Source: Byssothecium circinans (Eukaryota; Ascomycota; Dothideomycetes; Pleosporales; Massarinaceae). From it: a stretch of 18,820 nucleotides of DNA. Location: positions 1,481,611 to 1,500,430 of the forward strand of contig ML976977.1 of NCBI GenBank assembly GCA_010015675.1. Direction: 5' to 3'. Below, one piece after another: positions 9,075 through 18,631 of the stretch. The notes beneath the pieces are model-generated. The model saw only the letters and a list, made by a program, of their open reading frames with translations. It did not search any database and was not told the DNA's origin. Each line of letters opens with the position of its first letter. Position 1 is the stretch's first letter. The position numbers were made by a program, and so were the translations under genes.

Positions 9075-9561
9075 TGTTACCGAGGGGTATACTTGCCAGT
9101 CCTAATCCGTGTGAAGGGAGGTCGGTTAGTGTAAAGTTTATACGTTAGGTAGTATGCTTTAGTAGTTTAAGAGGTAAACGTGTAAAAGCAACTAATTCTA
9201 TAACTAACTATAGAATAACTAAGTATCAATCTAGGTAAGAGATAAACTATTAAGAGTTAACTACGAAGAACTAGAATCTAAAAGATAAAGGAAATCCGTC
9301 TAGTCTTTATACTATTCCTTCTATTCCTCTGCTTCATCCTGTAAACTCTAATCCCTAGAGATTACCCTTAAAGGCAAGATTACTCTTGCTCCTTTGTATA
9401 AGCCTAATCTCTAAAGATTAGTATTCTTAGTGAGATTAATATCACGTAACTACTAACTTAATCCTGCCCCGCGTATCATCGTATTGCTATCCTCTAGTCT
9501 TAACACCTTTCACGCTACATTATCTAGTCCTAGATACCTTATATCTATTCTATTTATAACA
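9075..9561 (-). repeat. 3' LTR of the chromovirus
   Basis: It is 487 bp and matches 16122-16608 along its whole length with RIP-type differences. On the plus strand it begins TGTTACCGAGG and ends TTTATAACA. The outer end (first 50 bp or so) keeps more C and G than the same place in the other LTR; towards the inner end the relation reverses. Confidence 0.92.
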
Positions 9562-9700
9562 TTATCCCCCTCTTTAGGATTATCATCCTGATAATCATAA
9601 AGATCTAGCCGCTGTACTACATCTAGCTTTAGCTAGCGTATAAAGCGCACGAGTTCCCTACCATAGGTAGTATCATATCCTCTTTAGATATTCCTTAACC
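9450..9700 (-). other. Minus-strand readable frame across the polypurine tract into the 3' LTR, unassigned
   Basis: On the minus strand one frame reads GYDTTYGRELVRFIR then LKLDVVQRLDLYDYQDDNPKEGDN, and runs on into the LTR as NRIDIRYLGLDNVA, with only RIP-type stops. In the better preserved LTR copy (about 16490-16608) the same frame is open until a TAG. I do not recognise a domain and no start can be fixed. It could be a short extra ORF at the end of the element or a chance open frame. Confidence 0.3.
9562..9575 (-). promoter_or_regulatory. Polypurine tract
   Basis: On the minus strand the sequence AAAGAGGGGGATAA ends exactly where the 3' LTR begins (TGTTA). This is the expected site for plus-strand DNA priming in an LTR retrotransposon and confirms the minus-strand orientation. 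Confidence 0.75.
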
Positions 9701-9712
9701 TTCTACCTAACT

Positions 9713-10354
9713 ATGCCTAGGGAATCCTATCCTCGAGTCCTAAAGGTTCCTCGCATAGATCCCCTGTTTGTTCCTGCTGGCTCATCTACTGCTCGTCGGA
9801 AATTGCTCGCTGGTCGTGTTCTAGTAAATAGTCGCAAGATGTCTTCCCCTTACTCTTCTTATTATAAGGAGAGTTAGAAGTGCATTATAAGCTTAGATTC
9901 TAGACGCTATTTTAAGTGTCTAGATCACAACTCTAAGTGTAACCTAGTCGTGACTCCTTGAAAGTAGGCTAAGCTTAACGCGAAGCTAGATCACGTGCGT
10001 TAGCGTTTGCTCAAGCTAGAGAAGTCTCTGCGTAAGTCGCAGTTAAAGCTTCTGCATCTTAATTATTAAGAAAAGGAGATATACTATTAGGAGTTAGCCT
10101 TAATAGAAGAGATGGAGGGCCTTAAGCGTAAGGCTAGGCTATTAACTACTACTCCTAAGAGTATAGATGCTACCGTTGCGCTTTTACTATTGCCACCCGT
10201 ATTATTGACTAACCTAGGCTAGTTGCAGGCTAACTCTTTTCTCTCGTTTAATTCTTCTTTATCCTTTGATTTTTCTATTTTTCTAGCGAACGTAGATTTA
10301 CTACTTTTGGATACCGTTAGTAATAATTCTTTACTAGATCCTTATAGTTCATAA
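9713..10354 (+). pseudogene. Antisense extra ORF of the retrotransposon: Cys-rich, coiled-coil protein
   Basis: On the strand opposite to gag-pol, between chromodomain and 3' LTR, an ATG at 9713 opens a frame of 214 codons, with seven internal stops (codons 55, 83, 85, 97, 119, 126, 170) that are mostly explicable as RIP of CAG, CAA, TGG or CGA. The N-terminus is basic. Cysteines at residues 57, 69 and 76, with Tyr66 possibly a former Cys, would give C-x2-C-x6-C, a small zinc-binding pattern. Residues about 86-145 are rich in Lys, Glu, Leu, Arg and Gln, as in a coiled coil (LLKLEKSLRKSQLKLL). The tail is Ser/Leu-rich with scattered Asp. The stop at 10352 may itself be a mutated CAA, since the frame stays readable to about 10440, overlapping the chromodomain antisense. 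Function unknown. Confidence 0.6.
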
Positions 10355-13300
10355 GATTCCGTATTAGTTCCTAGGTATTCTAGCTATTTAGCTAGTCTTT
10401 CTACTTAACTAAGTACTTCTACTAACGCTTAAACTTTCGTAGGTCTTTGATCTCTTTGACCTTATAATCTTTGTCCTTAAGTTTAATCCGTGTCTCAATT
10501 TCAGCGTCTAGTGGTGCTAGTTCAAGGAGTAATTTATAAAAGATAAGATATATGCGCATGCCTTTAGGGAGTTTTAGCTTGAACGTTACTAGTCCTTTAG
10601 CTTCTAGGATCTGAAAGGGTCCTATTTAGAGGTTATCTAGTGTGTCGCATGGCTGTTTAGTTTTTAGGTTTTTTTCGTGATAAGAAAACTTTATCCTCCT
10701 CTTTAAGGGTTAGTCCTTTAAGCCTTTTCTTGTTTACTAATTTAGCTGTCGTAAGGTTCCTTTAAGCAATTCATTAGCTTAATTCATTATATAATTCGCG
10801 AAGTAGTCGTGCCTTATTATTAGCTCTAGCTAAAAGACTTTTAATGTCTTTAGGATTCTAATAAGCAATTAGCTTATATCCGTAATTCGCGTAGTGCGGT
10901 GAGTATCCTATTGTTGAGGATCTCATGCTATTATAGGCTAATTGCGCTGTTAGCAGAAGTTCAACCTAGTTGTCCTATAGCTTATTAGCGTATATTCTTA
11001 GATACTATTCTAGTGTCTAGTTTATTCGTTCCGTCTAGCCGTCCGTTTATAGATAAAGGCTAGTCGAAAGCCTTTAATTAACTCTTAGCTTTGTAAGAAA
11101 CGTGCTTTAATACTTAGAGGTAAATAGTGTTCTATAATTAGTAATAAACTATTCTAGCATACCGTATTAACTAATGAGTGCCTTAGTTACTTCATAAGCT
11201 ATTTCCTTAGCTATAACTATTTCTTCTATTAGTACGAATATTAATGCTTTAGTTAATTAGTTAATAATTACCAATATTAAGTCGCATAGCTATGCTAATT
11301 TAGGTTCTAATGATTTTAGGAGCTTTACTATGAAGTCTATCGTAACGCTAATCTAAAGGTGTGCGGGTAGTTCTAGTGATTAAAGTAAACCGTAGGGCTT
11401 ATGTCTCTTAGGCTTATTCTTAGAACATGCTAAACAGTTACCTATCGCGTTTTAAACTACTTTTTATACATTAGGGATTAAGTATTCATTCAAGATCTAT
11501 TAAACTATTTTATTAATCCTAGGGTATCTATATTCTTTAGACTCGTATAGCTTTTGTATCAAGGTTAGTACGTAAGCTTCTCGCGGTATAATCTATTGTT
11601 TTTAATCTTAGAGTAGTCCTGCCTTTAGGTAGTTTACTAAGTCATATTCTACCCTTTACTTTAGAGTTAAACGATTGTAATCTATAAAGTCTTGTACCTT
11701 TAGTCCTTAATAATCAATCCTAGCTACTTTAGTTAATTAGGGTCAATTATAGCTTATACTTTTATTATAGTCCTTTCGTAGGACCGCGTCGTACGTAATA
11801 GGTCTATCTATTTCCTAAAGGTTAGATCTTTGGCTAAGAGCGTCCGCCGCTCTATTTAGTAATCTTAGGCAATAGTATACCTTAAAGTTATAATCTACCA
11901 TCATCTTAGCTTATCTAACCTATCATTGGTTAAGTTTCTTAGTCGTTATGAAACTCATTAGGTTCTAGTAATCTAAATACACTTCTACCTAGTATTTAGC
12001 GCTTACTAGCTAGGCTTGCTACTATTTAAAGGCATCTACTATTGCTAGTAGTTCTTTGTTGTAAATATTATAGTTAAGTTCTACTTTTAAGAACTTTTAA
12101 AAGTAGTAGAACACCAGTCTCTACTTCTTATTATTGCCTTGTTATAAGAGAATTACTTCTAGGGCGTAATCTAATGCATTTGTTTCTACTCGTAGTAGCC
12201 ATTCTAGGTCATGCATTTGTAGCATAGGGGCTAACAAGAACAATTTCTTAAGCTTTTTAAAAGCTTTCTACTATTCTTATCTCTAATAGAATCCTTTTTC
12301 TTTTTTAGTAATCTCTATAAGAGGCGCCGTAGTCTTTAAGTATCCCTATATAAACTTTTAATAGAAGTTCGCGAATCTTAAAAAGGATTGCACGTTTTTA
12401 ACTGTTTTAGGTTTTTTTATATCCTGTACAGCCTTGACTTTCTTTAGGTCCATAGCGATGCCGTCTTGCGAAACAATAAATCCTAAGTAATCCGTCTTCG
12501 TGACGTAGAATTTATACTTCTCTAGCTATAAGAGTAGTTAATACTCTTTAAGCTTCTTAAGCACTTTCTTAACGTGTTTAATGTAGTCTTTAAGCATTCC
12601 TAAGGTATACACTAGTATATTATCTAGGTACGCAGTTATAAAAATGTCTAAGTATTCGTAAAGTGCTCTATTAATAAGCGCCTAAAACGTTGTGGGCACG
12701 TTTGTTAGTCTAAAGGGCATGACTATATACTTGTATAATTTATAACGAGTTTTAAAGGTAGTTAGCTATTCAAAGCCCTTAGCTATCCGTATTTAATAGA
12801 ATCTATTTCGTATATTAAATTTCATAATCTACTTAATTCCTTAGAGGCGGTCTATAAGTTCCTAGATTAATAGAAAAAGGTAATAATTCCTTTTTATTAC
12901 TTAGTTTAGCTATCTATAATCTACATAGAGTCGCAGCTTTCCGTTCTTTTTTAAGATAAAAAGAATTAGTAAAGCTATTAAGCTTACACTCTTTTATATA
13001 TATCCTTGCTTTAAGTTCTTTTTAATGTACTCCTTTAGTTTTAGATGCTAGTCTAGAGTAAGCAGATATATTAGTCTTAAGCGTAGCTTTGCGCCTTCTT
13101 CTAGGTGAATCTTGTAATCTTAATCTTAGTAATCTAGTAATACGGTTTCTTCTATTTCTTTAAATAGGTCTTAAAACTCCTTGTATTCTAGTAGTATTGT
13201 TAGTTAGGGTTTATCCTTCATAAGCGTAACTCTTTGTATCTAGATAACTCCTATTTGCGAAGGGTCCTTCTTATAGATCTTTTTAATCTTATAAGGTGAT

Positions 13301-13760
13301 ATTTTACTAATCTATCTAGTCTAACTAGGTAAGCTTTAGATTACTAGGCTTAATCTTCCGTAGCGTGTTCTAGCAACCTTGCGCGCTAGTTCTTAGCTAA
13401 ACATCATACCTTTCTACTAATTAATAGTAGAATTGTGCTTCTTAAGTTAATTATAACTAATTAACATGTCTTCTTTACTAAGATCTATAATATTAAGGGA
13501 TGTCGTATCTTTAATTCTAAGTACATAAAATAATACTTTTTAGGTCTTTAACCTTAAGAATCTATTACCGTAGGATATTAGTCTATCGTTAGCTAATACT
13601 ACTCGTATTAGACGTTCTTTATCTTAATAAGGTATATTATACTTTTTAACTACTTATAGGGAGATAATTATCTATACAGCTCTACTATCTACTAGTGCTA
13701 TAAGTCTGCATTTATGTATACGCACCTTTACTTTTAGTTGATAAATGGGTAGATCTAGGT
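10290..13760 (-). pseudogene. Pol polyprotein remnant: protease, RT, RNase H, integrase, chromodomain
   Basis: Domains follow the Ty3 order. Protease at about 13600-13760 has ALVDSGA read as ALVDSRA (Asp codon 13687-13689). RT at about 12390-13000 has KKNGKLRL, MPFRLTN and YLDNILVY, where the second catalytic Asp of YLDD is Asn (12619-12621). RNase H at 11820-12085 has ELNYNIYNKELLAIVDAF and ADALSQR. Integrase has Asp1 (TIDFIV, 11335-11337), Asp2 read as AAT (11137-11139) and Glu in QTERIN (11029-11031), a DD35E spacing, with a GPF motif near 10615. The C-terminal chromodomain at about 10340-10485 reads YKVKEIKDLRKFKR..KYLVK, marking a chromovirus. Protease through integrase stay in one frame. 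A one-base expansion of a T run at 10669-10675 shifts the chromodomain. RIP stops occur throughout. Confidence 0.88.
10335..10485 (-). other. Chromodomain at the C-terminus of Pol
   Basis: Minus-strand translation gives YKVKEIKDLRKFKR, two stops, KYLVK, then a run with NS.NT.E before RNLMNY. This fits the chromodomain core Y-V-E-x-I-L-D-x-R...YLVKWKGY...NTWEP..NL with Trp codons converted to stops. Chromodomains of these elements bind methylated histone H3 and direct insertion to heterochromatin. The domain is about one base out of frame with the integrase. Confidence 0.75.
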
Positions 13761-15125
13761 ATCGTACGTTGTATAAGGTCGTTGTAGGAATGCTCTTACT
13801 AGCGTGACCTTATCCTTAGTAGCATCTTAGTTTTTTGATCCTTTAAGTTTCCTTAGAAACTAACCTAATTCTTGCTTATTAGATAGATGTATTAGATAGC
13901 CGTCATCGTAATACGTTATCTATAATAGGCATTCATGCTCTATCTCTAGTTCATTCCTACGCGGGAAACCTTTCCTAAGTTTCTCTAAGAGGTGTGCTTG
14001 ACACATATTATCGAAGCACTATTCGTAGGGTAGGTTATCGTGACTTTCTTTTTTAATAGCTCTAGGTAGGCGTCTTATAGTCTAAGTATGCGAGATGTCG
14101 TCTCTAGCAGCCCTATCTTCCAGATAGCCTCGTAGCTAGTGTTGCGTCCCTAGCAACGTTCGCTATATTTGTCGTGTAAGTGTCGTTTTTCATCTAAACG
14201 CGTCTTCCTTGGTCTTATTAGAAAGAGCTAGGAATTCGTAGCGTTTGCATACGTCCACTAGACACTTAGAAGAAGGTAGTAATTTATAGTTAACTTCATG
14301 CCTAGTCTATACTACTTCTTTCTTTAAGAAGAGGTAGAATATATATCTTAGTAGTAATGCATACTAGTTCTAGTTAAGCTCCTCATGTCTTTTATCTAAA
14401 GGGTATCTTATAGGGTATTAGTATAAACATGCGTTATCTTTATATTCTAATATCTCCCTATCTATCCTACTAGCTAGCTAGTATCCTGCAACGTACTTAT
14501 TAAGCTAGTGTAGTTAGTAGTGCATATTATAGCACCTACTCTAACCTAAGCGTTTATGCTATCTTTGCTAGTATTTAAAGTAGTGTACGTAGTAGTTATC
14601 TTTTAAGTAGTCCTTCTTTAGGAGAAGGGCGTAAAAGGCTTGTCTAGGCGTGTATCACACGCTCTTTCTTTCCTATAGGTAGGAGACATAGTCTTCTTTT
14701 ATGTAGTTATACTAATCAACTTCATCATGTTTATTATTAATCTTGATTTATTATACTTTCACCTATAGACCTTGTCCTTTTATCGCTGCTACTACTACTT
14801 CGTAGGCATAGCCGCTGCGCACTAGTGTATCTTTAGTACATGTTTTACTTTTATGTGTGTTATCTCTACACATCTAGCATAGATTATCTTTAAGCTATTA
14901 AAAGACCTCGTAGTTATCTATCTAGTTTAAAAGTTAAGTTATTTAGGCTAAGATGGACTCTATATTACTAACGTCGTTATTAGATAGTTCTATAGCCTAA
15001 TCTGCTTCTAAAGGTAAGCAAGGAGTAGGCTACTAGTGTAGTACCTCTAGTTCGTTCTCTTTAGGTCCTATTATCTTAAACTTGATTATCCTAATCTTGA
15101 CTACTTTAAGCTTGCTTGCCTAGCC
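13760..15125 (-). pseudogene. Gag-to-protease linker region with a second Cys/His segment
   Basis: About 1.4 kb lies between the Gag zinc knuckle and the protease, longer than in many Ty3 elements. One frame (about 13850-14150) reads RRNELEIEHECLL.ITYYDDGYLIHLSNKQELG, where the C and H spacing, and Tyr or Gly at probable Cys sites, suggest a small metal-binding or structured segment. Another stretch reads KRYEFLALSNKTKEDAF. Stops are of RIP type. I cannot match it to a named domain. It is most likely the C-terminal part of Gag or the start of Pol. Confidence 0.5.
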
Positions 15126-15129
15126 TTAG

Positions 15130-16095
15130 TTCTTTAAGTAATCTCTACGGAAGTATCCTACTTTACCACATCAGAGACATGCCTTTTTTTTAAAGCGTTC
15201 CTAGCGTTATTTGTAGGTTAGGCCGTCTAGCTATCTTCTTTTACCCTTATTAAACTATTTTTTTTATTAGACTTTGTCTATTATTACCACATCGCCGTCG
15301 TAGTTATATTATAGTGTCTTTAGCTTTCTATATCTTTTAAAGTTAGAAATAATTATTATATCTTATTGTTTCTTTTACATTGCTCGTTCGTAGAGTCTAT
15401 TATTAATTTAGGTAGCTAGGTCAATCATGTCTTGTAAGTCTTCTAGCTTATTATAATAGATTATGCTATTCTTAATAGTTTCCTTTAGCCCGTTATAGAA
15501 GGCTATGCGCAATAGCGTATCATCTTAATTAATCTTTAACTATAGTTGTTTAAACTCTATTATATATCTAGCAACTAACCTATCCTACTAGATTTAAGAT
15601 ATTTTTTGCTTTACTTAAGTCTCTTTATTAAGTTCTCTAAACACTTTCTAAATCTTATCTTTAAACGCTATCTAGCTTTTAAAGATAGTCCTCATATCGT
15701 CCTTGCAATACCTTATCTTATTTATAAAATAGTCGTTTATAAAGGATTGCATTCACGTAGCTGCTTTATCCTTTAGGTGCATGCCAGCCGCGAGGATCTT
15801 ATCTAAATCCTCCGTTAAGGCATTGAATTGACAGTATAAATCTATGTTAGTAAGGAATAGCTTTAAGCTATCTCATCCTCTATCATACTTTTCTAGCGCC
15901 GTAATTTTTCTATGAGGTATAGTGTCTTTAGCCTAGAGTTAAGTAATTGCTTACATTAACCTATTAATTTATTTAGACTATTGCTATAACTAGTTAGCCT
16001 AGTTAACTATTACTAATGCTAGACTTAAAGTAGGTGTACTAATACTACTACTAGTAGCACGTAAGGTAGTAGAAGCTACTATTATGTACGTTTAG
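15130..16095 (-). pseudogene. Gag remnant with CCHC zinc knuckle
   Basis: Minus-strand translation in the frame with codon 15420 gives a typical Ty3 Gag: KDKAAT, MQSFINDYF.., FKDKI.KVFRELN, ARYIIEFKQL, IAFYNGLKETIK, LEDLQDMIDLAT.INNRLYERAM. In the same frame it ends in a knuckle KACL.CGKVGYFRRDYLK (15130-15185), where Tyr stands at the expected His and last Cys of C-x2-C-x4-H-x4-C. It is the structural protein that packages the RNA. The frame differs from protease-RT, so a programmed shift or an indel lies between them. The start codon is uncertain because RIP has destroyed the N-terminus near 16090. Confidence 0.82.
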
Positions 16096-16121
16096 GTTCT
16101 TAAACCTATAGGTAGTTAAAG

Positions 16122-16608
16122 TGTTACTAAGAGGTATACTTGCTAGTCCTAATCCATGTAAGGGGAGGTTAGTTAGTGTAAGGTATATACATTAGGTAGT
16201 ATGCTTTAGTAGTTTAAGAGGTAAATATATAAAAGTAACTAATTCTATAACTAACTATAGAATAACTAAGTATTAATCTAGGTAAGAGATGAACTATTAA
16301 GAGTTAACTACAAAGAACTAGAATCTAAAAGATAAAGGAAATCCGTCTAGTCTTTATACTGTTCCTTCTATTCCTCCGCTCCGTCCTGTGAACCTTAATC
16401 CCTAGAGATCGCCCTCAAAGGCAAGATCACTCTTGCTCCTTCGTACAAGCCTGATCTCTGGAGATCAGTGTTCTTGGCGAGATCAATGTCACGTGACTAC
16501 TGACCTAATCCTGCCCCGTGCATCGTCGTGTTGCCATCCTCTGGTCTCAACATCCTTCGCGCTACATTGTCTAGTCCTAGATACCCTGTATCTATTCTAT
16601 TCGTAATA
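16122..16608 (-). repeat. 5' LTR of the chromovirus
   Basis: This is the 487-bp partner of 9075-9561. The inner half is strongly RIP-mutated, while about 16375-16608 is nearly unmutated. That part preserves a 10-bp palindrome GTCACGTGAC (16488-16497) and a dyad CTGATCTC-TG-GAGATCAG (16451-16468). The outer end reads TCGTAATA where TAACA stands in the other LTR, a single CA to TA change. Confidence 0.92.
16488..16497. promoter_or_regulatory. Palindromic E-box-like motif in the 5' LTR
   Basis: GTCACGTGAC is a perfect 10-bp palindrome containing CACGTG, the core bound by fungal bHLH factors such as Cbf1 homologues. The same site in the other LTR is RIP-altered to ATCACGTAAC. It lies in the LTR, a plausible place for transcription control. 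Binding is inferred only. Confidence 0.35.
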
Positions 16609-16613
16609 GGTGG

Positions 16614-16635
16614 CCGTCTTGGTGGTGCTTTACGT
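16614..16635 (-). mobile_element. Terminal 22 bp of element E, separated by the retrotransposon
   Basis: After the second GGTGG the sequence CCGTCTTGGTGGT completes the 17-bp unit broken at 9074, and GCTTTACGT (16627-16635) is the tip. TA follows at 16636-16637. Joined to 9074 it restores an ordinary terminus like that of element C. Confidence 0.88.
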
Positions 16636-16654
16636 TACTACTATACTTATTATA

Positions 16655-17694
16655 ACGTATTCCACCACCGAGTGCGGCCAAAATTGCTTGGCAAGGAAAA
16701 TCAAAGAGTATTATCTTAATAACAATTTAAATAATAGAGCTATTAAGCTGAAATTTTAAATACAGATATATATAGTATAGGTAAAAAGGATTATAAAAAA
16801 ATATTCTAGATTTCTAATATCTTAGTAAGCTATATAGGTTTAGAGAATACTAGGGCTACTTTAGGTTTATAGCCTATAACACCTACTAAACTAGCTAAAT
16901 AAGTTATAATAACTTTAGAGCTAGTTTATATATATATAATACACCTATTAGTACTAAAATTATAGCGTGCAGCCTAGACCTATTAGAGAATTAGCGTAGG
17001 GAGGGTAGAGATTCTTAAAATTAGAAAACTATAATTAAATATTTTCTCTAGCTAGATATTCTTACTTCTATTCTTTTAATAAACTTTATATATATATATA
17101 GTAGTAATATAAATAGTTAGCTATAAGAAAATAGCTTATATAAGCTATATTATAAGGCAGTGTTAGGATTTTTATAAAAACCTATACTTATTAGGCTAGA
17201 TCTTTTAGTTTTAGAGGTATTTACTTACTTTAAACTTATATATAGCTTTATTTAGTATATATTATCTCACTCCTAAGAACAAAGTAGAGATATCTAATAT
17301 ATAGAACTTTATTTAGAAGGTTTTTCAGTTTTTCTTGCCCCCTACCTTATACCTACTATAATAGCGTTAAATCTAGGCTGCACGCTATAATAACTTAATA
17401 GCTACTAATTAATATACTAATAAGTAAGTCCTAAAAGTTATATAGTATATTACTAACGTTTAGCTATTAATCTATAGTAAAAGGTAGGTTTTACTTAAGA
17501 TTTCTTCCTTTACTAATAACTACTAGATTACGTCAGCTATAGCTATATAAATTTAATAGCTATTAGATTATATATAGATCTATCTAGGTTTTAAAATTTT
17601 AAAAGAAAATATTAAGGTTTGGCTTTGTTATTAAGATAATACTATTTGATTTTCCTTGCCAAGCAATTTTGGCGCACTTGGTGGTGGAATACGT
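16655..17694 (+). mobile_element. Non-autonomous MITE-like element, complete, with another terminus class (copy F)
   Basis: The 1,040-bp element has TA at 16653-16654 and 17695-17696. The interior is collinear with C, D and E, but the ends differ: tip ACGTATTCC, one unit ACCACCGAGTGCGGCCA (the right end is one base shorter), then AAATTGCTTGGCAAGG. It lies inside the transposase of copy J: the 15 bp before it and the sequence after it join into the region between catalytic Asp2 and Asp3. Interior RIP is heavy, but the left terminus is nearly clean. No ORF. Confidence 0.88.
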
Positions 17695-18535
17695 TATATC
17701 CTTTAGCTACTTAATATAGTATTATTCTTACTACTTAAGTATAAGTACTTTAAGATTATTTAGGGCTTAGTATAATAGCGTATCTTTTATATTAATAAGG
17801 AAGCGTTCCTACTAGCCTTTAAAGATATATTTTTAAGTATATTTATAGTTTAGAACTATTAAAAGGCCTTTAAGGTAATAAGGCTAGTCCTTTTAAACAC
17901 GCAAGTAGTAGTGAATTATATTAATATATATATATATATATATATTACTAGGACCCTTACTACTAGAGATACTATAGCTATTAAAGACGCTAAGTAATAT
18001 ACGTAAATTTAGCTTATAGTTAAAATTTATATATAATTCTATTACTTAATTACTATAAATAGTATAAGATAAGCTTTTATAGCTTATTAAAGGTACTAAG
18101 TTAGTACTATAAAATACTATACTTATAAAGTTATATATTAAAGAGTCTAATAAGTAACTTATAGTAGTAACTAAGTAAAAAACACGTAAATATAAGTATT
18201 TTTAAAAGGGTAGTACTATAAAGTTTAGTCTTATAGTAGACTAGGTTAGTTCTAAACTATTAGAAATAGTTTAAAACTATAAAAGGGTAAAAGTAGAGAG
18301 TAAGTATAAAGTATAATAATTAGGTATTTACTACTATAGTAACTATAGTAAGGCTAGGTATAATATAAAAACTTATTAAGCTAATAAAAAAGGTTCTTCT
18401 AAGTTAGAGGCTATTACTTAGTATATATTTTTAGATAGTAATATAGATAATAATAATAATAAAGTTAAGTAAGTTAGTATTACTAAGGAAAAGTAGCTAC
18501 TTTAATAGTATAGCCGCTTTAATAGTACTTTGCGT
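17695..18535 (+). pseudogene. 3' half of a pogo-type transposase plus terminus (copy J)
   Basis: The coding sense continues from about 16638-16654, across element F, to a stop at 18470-18472. The third catalytic Asp reads AAT (17713-17715), the knuckle cysteines are Tyr codons, and stops are frequent, so it is RIP-inactivated. The terminus has units of the H class (18493-18509, 18510-18526) and tip ACTTTGCGT (one change from ACTTTACGT), then TA at 18536-18537. The 5' half is not in the window: element E stands where it should begin. Confidence 0.8.
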
Positions 18536-18537
18536 TA

Positions 18538-18629
18538 TAGATAATAATAATAATAAAGTTAAGTAAGTTAGTATTACTAAGGAATTCTACGTAGTTTAGT
18601 AGTATGCACGGTTTAGTAATACTTTACGT
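18538..18629 (+). mobile_element. 3' tail of another pogo copy (K)
   Basis: From the TA at 18536-18537 the sequence matches the last codons of the transposase (acidic tail, then TAA) and a terminus with RIP-mutated G-class units (CTACGTAGTTTAGTAGT 18587-18603; ATGCACGGTTTAGTAAT 18604-18620) and tip ACTTTACGT (18621-18629). TA follows at 18630-18631. It looks like the target into which copy J inserted, close to the 3' end. Confidence 0.75.
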
Positions 18630-18631
18630 TA

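Larger units (their letters stand above)
9075..16608 (-). mobile_element. Complete Ty3/gypsy chromovirus LTR retrotransposon
   Basis: This 7,534-bp element has two LTRs of equal length (487 bp), TGTTA..TAACA ends (RIP has altered one end to TA), and a 5-bp target duplication GGTGG at 9070-9074 and 16609-16613. Gag and Pol lie on the minus strand in the order Gag, protease, RT, RNase H, integrase, chromodomain, so the 5' LTR is at 16122-16608 and the 3' LTR at 9075-9561. It inserted into the terminal repeat of element E. RIP has put stops through every reading frame. A primer-binding site should sit just below 16122, but I cannot name its tRNA. Confidence 0.93.

Noticed and set aside
16114..16121. 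Primer-binding site for a particular tRNA next to the 5' LTR
   Set aside because: The minus-strand sequence after the LTR (CTTTAACTACCTATAGG) has been altered by RIP and I could not match it with confidence to a tRNA 3' end.
16528..16719. 63-codon plus-strand open frame
   Set aside because: It spans the LTR end, the terminus of E and the terminus of F. It exists only because this spot is less RIP-mutated. It has no protein features.
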